From assembly GCA_030593065.1 (NCBI GenBank), contig JAUVHV010000009.1, positions 1 to 64,000 on the forward strand: a stretch of 64,000 nucleotides of DNA, read 5' to 3'. This DNA comes from Candidatus Omnitrophota bacterium. GTDB taxonomy: Bacteria > Omnitrophota > Gorgyraeia > JABMRG01. Shown piece by piece: positions 58,477 through 64,000 of the stretch. The position numbers were made by a program, and so were the translations under genes. The notes below the pieces were generated by a model. That model was not told the origin of the DNA. It did not search any database and saw nothing but the letters and a program-made list of their open reading frames with translations. Every line of letters starts with the position of its first letter. The stretch's first letter is position 1.

Positions 58477-61400
58477 ATGAGACATAAAAAGATAAGAGAA
58501 AAATTTGTCATACCTGCGAAAGCAGGTATCCATAGTCTGGATTCCCGCTTCCGCGGGAATGACAGAGGCAAGGCACGGATAGCGCTGATAACAGCCCTTG
58601 CTATTATTACAGGGCTCTCTCTATCTTTTGCTATTAGCAGTCTCAGTTCTTATACAGGTGACGCGCAGACAATCGAGACACTCAGCTATAAATCTCCTCT
58701 TATCTGGCGCATTGACGGTGAAGGGGATTATCTCTTATCAGAGCTTGCTCCTGACGGAACATATGAGCTTGTTGAGGCAGTCGAAACAAGCAGCCAGATA
58801 GAGACTCTCGTTGCCACGTGGGAGTTTAAGGGTAAGGTGATCTTAGAACTTAGCGCTGATAATGGCCAGAACTATAGCACAACAGTCTATGGCGCGCCAA
58901 TCGCCGGCTTTACAAGTGGTAACCAGATTAAGTGGCGGGTTACTCTTGGCCCTGATAGCGAGCTTTCCGAGATAAGAGTCGCTTATACAGATACAGAAGG
59001 CGCAGGCGGCACATTTGGCGCTCCTGCGCTTTCCGGATTCGGGTATAGAAAATCCCTCAACATCTCTAACCCCTCAGGCGAGGGGTTATTCAATTACCAG
59101 ATAGAGGTAGAGATAGAAGAGGAAGGGATAAGGACAACCGCAGATTTTCAGGATATCCGTTTTACCGCAACTGACGGCGAGACAGTCCTTGCCCATTATT
59201 TAGAAAGAATCGAAGGCACAACACCCAATCGCGTAGCCACTTTCTATGTTAAAGCCCCCCAAATTCCTGCCACAGGCCTAAACCTCTATATCTACTATGG
59301 CAACCCTGAGGCAGAAGATATCTCATCACCTGATGAGGCCTTCGACTTCTTTGACGATTTTTCTTCTTCTGTCATTCCTGCGGAAGCAGGAATCCAGAAA
59401 TGGGAGATCAAGTATGGAACAGCCACTGTTTCCAACGGACAATTAAGATTAGAAGACGCTGAACTCTTATCCAAAACCTACCGGATTGAAGATGGTATTA
59501 TTGAATACCGCGCCAGGGCAGACGAAGGTAATGAGATCCGCCTTATCTTAAGGAGTGAAGAAGAAGGCGCTCTTCCAGGAGTCGCTAACCAGATTGCCTA
59601 CTCTTCGGTCTATGAAGGCGCTGAGCACTGTATTGTTGTGGGCGATATTGTCAAAGCAAACCAGGCCCAGGCAATTGTCTCAGGCATAACCTACGATTAC
59701 CGCGTAATGCTTGAAGCAACAAATCTAGTCTTCCAGAGATATACCCAGGATTATACAGAGTTACAGGCAGAGGTTATCTACGATGATACAGGCGGCCTTA
59801 CCTCAGGAAGCATCGGCCTTAAAGCGGGCACAGGCTGCGTAAATTATTTTGATCAGGTAAGGGTACGCAAATATATTAACCCAGAACCTTATATCAGCTC
59901 TACAGGTAGTGAAGAGAGTGTCAGTTTAGCGCGATTTTCAGGTACCACCTTAGCTGAGAATGGAAACGTTATTGCCAGGAGCGAGGCCATCTCAACCCCA
60001 ACATATACCACCGCACCGGTTTCTACTGCCTGTGATATCAGTGTGATCACACCGTCATTGCGAGTAACCGATGAGAGCGACGCAATCTCAATCGACATCT
60101 CCGCAGACGGTGGCGCAAGCTGGAGAGAGGATTGTACCAGCGGCAGCAGTTACAGCGCGCCTCTCGACTTTAGTGTGGGCAGAGAGTTGTTACTGCGCGC
60201 CAACCTTTCTATCGCGGATACAACTTCAATCTCAGAACTCAAACTCGACTACTCCATTGCCCCCATGGTTACCTCAGAGAATCTCTATTGTTCAGGCGCT
60301 ACAGGTGAAGGGGGTGTATATGTATCAGGTGACGCGATAATTGTCGAATGGGATAACTCCGCAACCGGTGATAACAATCCCGATATCCTCTCAGTAAGTT
60401 GTAACTTCGAGCCATTTGGCGGCAGTGAACAGACTAAAATGAATGATGACAATAATGAAGATATATATACTATTATATACAAATTACCTGAAGGCGTAAA
60501 TACAACCACGAATATCTTTGTTACTGCCAGCAATACCTGCGGCATAGCCACTAGAGACGGCCATATACTTACCGTGAACACCACAGACTCCCCATTATTG
60601 GGAGCAGAGGAAGAGGAAGCAACCCCGAAGAAAGAAAAAACAAAGAACCTCAAAAAACGTTACATGATCAAATTCGGCAAAGACGAGGCCGAGATTGGCG
60701 ACTTTGAGACTGAGGACTTTCGCCCGCACGTCAAGGTAAAACGCTGGGGCGAGGAGTGTTTCTTAAGTATTGAGTTTCCCGATACTGAAATACCTAAGGC
60801 CGGAAAATCAGTAACATCACGCGCAGGCAAAGTAGAATGGGATTCACCTGAAGTAGGCAGCCACTTTTACAAAAAGGAACGCAAGGAAGTTATCAAAGAA
60901 GATGCCGAAGGGAAAGAGCGCGTCTTTACTATCAATGAAGACGACGGGCTTGAGTTTGAGCTGATCTTAAAAACAATCCCGGTTTCGAATGTCTTCAGTT
61001 TTCCAATTAAGTCTGAGGGGCTTAGCTTCTATTATCAGGGCCCCTTAACCGAGGAAGAGATAGCTCAGGGAGCCCTGCGCCCGGATGAGGTTGTGGGCTC
61101 TTACGCTGTTTACCATGAGAGCAAAAAGAATGACGAATACAAGACCGGCAAGGCATTTCATATCTACCGCCCGAAGATCATCGACGCCAACGGAGACTGG
61201 GTCTGGGCAGAACTAAATATTGACGAAACAACCTTAACCATCACCATTGACCGCGCCTGGCTAAACAATGCCGCTTACCCTGTAATAATCGATCCTACCA
61301 TTGGATACGGCTCAAATGGGGCAAGCTCGATAATCCTAAACGGCGTTATCAAGGGCTCTGTCTTTACAGGTGTAGCAAACAGAAGAGCAGACAGTATCAG

Positions 61401-64000
61401 CGCTTATTTGCAAAATGCTGACACTTCAACCCATCCAGCTAAATACGCTATCTATCTGTTAAGTGACCTATCATTAGTCGATAGCACAGCTGTGGCAACA
61501 ATACCAGTATCGAGCACAGACTGGTATAGCGCCAATCTCTCTTTAGCACCGGATATAGCAGCCGTAGATTATGTCCTGGCCGGCTGGGCAGATAATGATA
61601 ACATCCTCATATATTATGATACAGGTGCCGCGGCCCAGGGGCATACCCAGACATTGGCTTATGGAACCTGGCCGGATCCACTGGTCTCTACTACCGATAC
61701 CAATAAATATTCCATCTACACTACTTATACTGAAGATGTAGCTACCTTTAATATCACCGTTACATTGGATGCTACTCTTCCTACGGTCTCCAGTGTTACT
61801 CCTACCAGCTCTACAGCCGGAGACGCGATCGACTTTACAGTAACTTTCCAGGAAAGCATGGATACCTCGGTTGCTCCGACAGTAAAATTCGGTGTAAGCG
61901 ACCCATATACAACCTATACAGTAACCGCTAAAGTGGATACAGGTTACACTAATGGTTTTCAGGATGCCGCTCCTACAATCTGGGAAGGCACAGCCGCTGC
62001 CGGCGACACAGAGACATCCGGCAGCTATCACTTAAGCATCAGTGGAGCAAAGGACGCTGCCGGCAATACAATGGCTACTGATACGACTGAGACCCTTACT
62101 ATTAACCAGGCTGCAGCCAACTACGTAACCATAAGAGATACTGTCTCAAACGGTGGAAGTGCAGTAACAACCGATACAATAACAACAGATGATACATTGA
62201 CTGTCTATGCCGCTGCATATGACGTGTATGATAACTATATAGCTGATCAATCTGTAACCTGGTCAGTAACAGGAGACTTTACTGACGCAGACCTGACCTC
62301 AACAACAGGCGCGTCAACAACATTTGACCCTGACAATACCGGTACAGGTACAGTAACAGCAACACACGCAACAGCCACAGATGATGCTACAGGAGATATT
62401 ACTGTAAACTTAGGCGCGGCCTCAAAATTAGGCTATACACAACAGCCATCAGCAACAGCAACAGCAGGTTTAGCCTTCGCGACCCAGCCGATAGTAGCTA
62501 TCCAGGATGCTGACGGAAACACTATAACAACCGATTCAACTACCCAGATTACTCTTGCCCGTTCAACCGGAACAGATACCTTACAAGGTACAGTTACAGC
62601 TACTGTATCAAGCGGCTTAGCAACATTCTCCGGCTTATCTTACAACACAGCTGAGACTATGAATATTGCTGCTACGCACGTACCTTATGATACCACCATA
62701 AACTTCACAACTGAGGGAAGCTATGCTCAGGAAGACTCCACTGATGGAACTGACTTTGCCAGTGGTGTGGCGAAGTTGCAATCAGGTGGTAATGATTCCT
62801 ACACCAAGCTCGTAATCCATTCGGATACTACAAATGGCTCAACCACATTTACCAATAGTTCGGCTTCCTCTCATACTATAACAGCTTATGATAATGCGCA
62901 ACATTCAACAACTGAGTATAAATTTGGTGCAACAAGTATGTATTTCGACGGCACAGGTGATTACTTAGGTATTCCTGATAGTGAGGATTGGAATGTTGGT
63001 AGTGGAGATTTTACAGTAGACCTATGGATAAAAAGAGGTGCAATAGGAACTCAGCAGATGATAACAGGACAAATAGATAGTGGTGGTGGAACCACAAGCC
63101 TATCTTTTGGTATATATGTCTTAGCAGGTAATACAGTGCGTTTTCAAATTAATGATGCATCAAGCCATACCGCTACATCCACAGGTACTATTACAGATAC
63201 AACCACCTGGCACCATCTTGCAGGAGTAAGAGATGGTAATACACTTAAGTTGTTTATAGATGGAACACTTGATGGAACAGCAGATGTTACAGGTGTGACA
63301 GCGAATAATTCTACCAACATCTTAGCCATAGGAAGATTAGGAGAATACGACCTTGATTATTTCAATGGCTATATTGACGAAGCGCGCATCTCAAAAGGCA
63401 TTGCCCGTTGGACAGCTAATTTTACACCGCCAACGGTAGTATATTCTTCTTACCCAACCTCCCAGTCCTACTATGTCACCACAGCCGCCGCATCACAAGT
63501 TGACACCTCAGCCTGGACAGGGATGACAGAAGTAAACATAACAGAGACTACACCAACAGACACATCCATCAAATACCTGGTCTCATTTGACGGACGCACC
63601 ACCTGGAAACAATGGACAGGCTCAGCCTGGACAGCATCATCATTAGCTAACCTACAGACTGAAGGAATGACCAAGACAGCAGTAGAAGCTATAACCCAGG
63701 CACAGTGGGAGGCAGCAGATGGCTTTGTTCCGGCAACAACCACAACCTTAGACTTTGCCGCTGACTTAGCCACAACAGACTCATCAGCTACACCTGAATT
63801 AGACTTAATAAGCGTAAACTACACAACAGCATCAGACTACACCTCAGCTACTTCTGACAACGTAGTAGTAAGCGCGGCAACAGCTGTCAGCCTTACTGTA
63901 GAGAGCATTACCGACCCTGTTACTGCCGGCACAGCAAGCGGAGTTGTTGTAACAGCCAAAGATACCTATGACAATACAGCCCTCAGCTACACAGGCACAG
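58477..64000 (+). CDS. Giant secreted repeat protein (DUF2341, LamG-like), 3' end beyond window
   Basis: Open from ATG 58477 to the window end, 1,841 codons with no stop. One N-terminal hydrophobic helix (ALITALAIITGLSLSFAISS, residues ~37-56) acts as signal or anchor. DUF2341 ~189-300 (YRKSLNISNPSG ... LYIYYGNPEAEDI); beta-rich modules; Ig/invasin-like repeats (~1080-1400); LamG-like ~1470-1650 (YFDGTGDYLGIPDSEDWNVG, DLWIKRG, WHHLAGVRDGN, YIDEARISKG). Thr/Ser/Ala rich throughout. Two REP palindromes are translated in frame (residues ~11-31 and ~298-307). Probably an adhesin or surface-layer-type protein. Confidence 0.92.
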   Translation, partial: MRHKKIREKFVIPAKAGIHSLDSRFRGNDRGKARIALITALAIITGLSLSFAISSLSSYTGDAQTIETLSYKSPLIWRIDGEGDYLLSELAPDGTYELVEAVETSSQIETLVATWEFKGKVILELSADNGQNYSTTVYGAPIAGFTSGNQIKWRVTLGPDSELSEIRVAYTDTEGAGGTFGAPALSGFGYRKSLNISNPSGEGLFNYQIEVEIEEEGIRTTADFQDIRFTATDGETVLAHYLERIEGTTPNRVATFYVKAPQIPATGLNLYIYYGNPEAEDISSPDEAFDFFDDFSSSVIPAEAGIQKWEIKYGTATVSNGQLRLEDAELLSKTYRIEDGIIEYRARADEGNEIRLILRSEEEGALPGVANQIAYSSVYEGAEHCIVVGDIVKANQAQAIVSGITYDYRVMLEATNLVFQRYTQDYTELQAEVIYDDTGGLTSGSIGLKAGTGCVNYFDQVRVRKYINPEPYISSTGSEESVSLARFSGTTLAENGNVIARSEAISTPTYTTAPVSTACDISVITPSLRVTDESDAISIDISADGGASWREDCTSGSSYSAPLDFSVGRELLLRANLSIADTTSISELKLDYSIAPMVTSENLYCSGATGEGGVYVSGDAIIVEWDNSATGDNNPDILSVSCNFEPFGGSEQTKMNDDNNEDIYTIIYKLPEGVNTTTNIFVTASNTCGIATRDGHILTVNTTDSPLLGAEEEEATPKKEKTKNLKKRYMIKFGKDEAEIGDFETEDFRPHVKVKRWGEECFLSIEFPDTEIPKAGKSVTSRAGKVEWDSPEVGSHFYKKERKEVIKEDAEGKERVFTINEDDGLEFELILKTIPVSNVFSFPIKSEGLSFYYQGPLTEEEIAQGALRPDEVVGSYAVYHESKKNDEYKTGKAFHIYRPKIIDANGDWVWAELNIDETTLTITIDRAWLNNAAYPVIIDPTIGYGSNGASSIILNGVIKGSVFTGVANRRADSISAYLQNADTSTHPAKYAIYLLSDLSLVDSTAVATIPVSSTDWYSANLSLAPDIAAVDYVLAGWADNDNILIYYDTGAAAQGHTQTLAYGTWPDPLVSTTDTNKYSIYTTYTEDVATFNITVTLDATLPTVSSVTPTSSTAGDAIDFTVTFQESMDTSVAPTVKFGVSDPYTTYTVTAKVDTGYTNGFQDAAPTIWEGTAAAGDTETSGSYHLSISGAKDAAGNTMATDTTETLTINQAAANYVTIRDTVSNGGSAVTTDTITTDDTLTVYAAAYDVYDNYIADQSVTWSVTGDFTDADLTSTTGASTTFDPDNTGTGTVTATHATATDDATGDITVNLGAASKLGYTQQPSATATAGLAFATQPIVAIQDADGNTITTDSTTQITLARSTGTDTLQGTVTATVSSGLATFSGLSYNTAETMNIAATHVPYDTTINFTTEGSYAQEDSTDGTDFASGVAKLQSGGNDSYTKLVIHSDTTNGSTTFTNSSASSHTITAYDNAQHSTTEYKFGATSMYFDGTGDYLGIPDSEDWNVGSGDFTVDLWIKRGAIGTQQMITGQIDSGGGTTSLSFGIYVLAGNTVRFQINDASSHTATSTGTITDTTTWHHLAGVRDGNTLKLFIDGTLDGTADVTGVTANNSTNILAIGRLGEYDLDYFNGYIDEARISKGIARWTANFTPPTVVYSSYPTSQSYYVTTAAASQVDTSAWTGMTEVNITETTPTDTSIKYLVSFDGRTTWKQWTGSAWTASSLANLQTEGMTKTAVEAITQAQWEAADGFVPATTTTLDFAADLATTDSSATPELDLISVNYTTASDYTSATSDNVVVSAATAVSLTVESITDPVTAGTASGVVVTAKDTYDNTALSYTGT
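58507..58565. repeat. Two REP palindromes inside the giant gene
   Basis: GTCATACCTGCGAAAGCAGG and TGGATTCCCGCTTCCGCGGG, head to head; translated as VIPAKAGI and LDSRFRGND, a known in-frame signature of this REP family. Confidence 0.88.
59371..59398. repeat. REP palindrome inside the giant gene
   Basis: TGTCATTCCTGCGGAAGCAG..., translated as SVIPAEAGIQ, directly after the DUF2341 domain. Confidence 0.88.

Noticed and set aside
58598-58801. Short overlapping ORF inside the giant gene
   Set aside because: The continuous 1,841-codon frame with signal helix and recognisable domains explains this stretch. Several long minus-strand frames at 59.9-63.8 kb are also shadows of the Thr/Ala-rich coding sequence.

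Overview
The window is 64 kb from an uncultured-looking Gram-negative (diderm) bacterium with moderate-to-low G+C. Every gene I could support reads on the + strand. A Candidatus Omnitrophota/PVC-type genome is my best guess. It rests on the mix of a secretin with type IV pilin-like genes, a lipid-linked polysaccharide cluster, dense palindromic repeats, a RAYT transposase and giant secreted repeat proteins. No marker for a firm assignment lies in the window.

Layout. (1) 1-1448: the 3' part of gltX, a GIY-YIG remnant and tRNA-Gln(CUG). (2) 1428-18591: a 17.1 kb integrative element inserted in the 3' end of tRNA-Gln. It is bounded by a 21-bp direct repeat and carries its own tyrosine integrase, excisionase-like protein and LexA-like repressor. 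Cargo: a five-gene operon at 2095-9672 (ribbon-helix-helix protein, zinc-ribbon GHKL ATPase, unknown protein, DUF2130 coiled-coil protein, OLD-family ATPase/TOPRIM nuclease); a type II restriction-modification cassette with Vsr; an HNH protein; and a signal-peptide phospholipase-D protein fused to winged-helix/DnaD-like domains. (3) 18.6-20.8 kb: an NYN nuclease gene behind a strong terminator, a PD-(D/E)xK-like protein, a GIY-YIG nuclease and a tiny basic protein. (4) 20.8-25.8 kb: nitronate monooxygenase-like enzyme, then a phosphorelay set (HK, RR, RR-HK, RR). (5) 25.9-43.2 kb: a surface-polysaccharide cluster with a WecA/MraY-like initiator, ABC-2 exporter with a double Wzt C-domain, five glycosyltransferase genes, a GT4-radical SAM fusion, a B12-binding radical SAM protein and two O-antigen polymerase/ligase-like proteins. 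(6) 43.3-49.9 kb: five prepilins, an ExeA-like ATPase, a GspC/PilP-like protein, a secretin and a TPR protein. (7) 49.9-57.2 kb: NarX-like kinase and LuxR regulator, a RAYT with 29-bp inverted ends, secreted proteins including a thioredoxin-fold protein, a GIY-YIG gene flanked by palindromes and a DUF4143 ATPase. (8) 57.3-64 kb: a FISUMP-domain lipoprotein-like protein and the first 1,841 codons of a giant surface protein (DUF2341, Ig-like, LamG-like regions).

The five-gene GHKL/DUF2130/OLD operon is the strongest candidate for an undescribed system. It sits in a mobile element beside a restriction-modification cassette, behind its own promoter with a clear dyad operator, and pairs an ATP-binding switch protein with a TOPRIM nuclease. 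I infer a defence function; nothing in the sequence proves it. A second theme is palindromic repeat families paired with small nucleases or transposases (one RAYT, three GIY-YIG genes). Some copies have landed in frame inside coding sequences, and some appear to supply -35 boxes.
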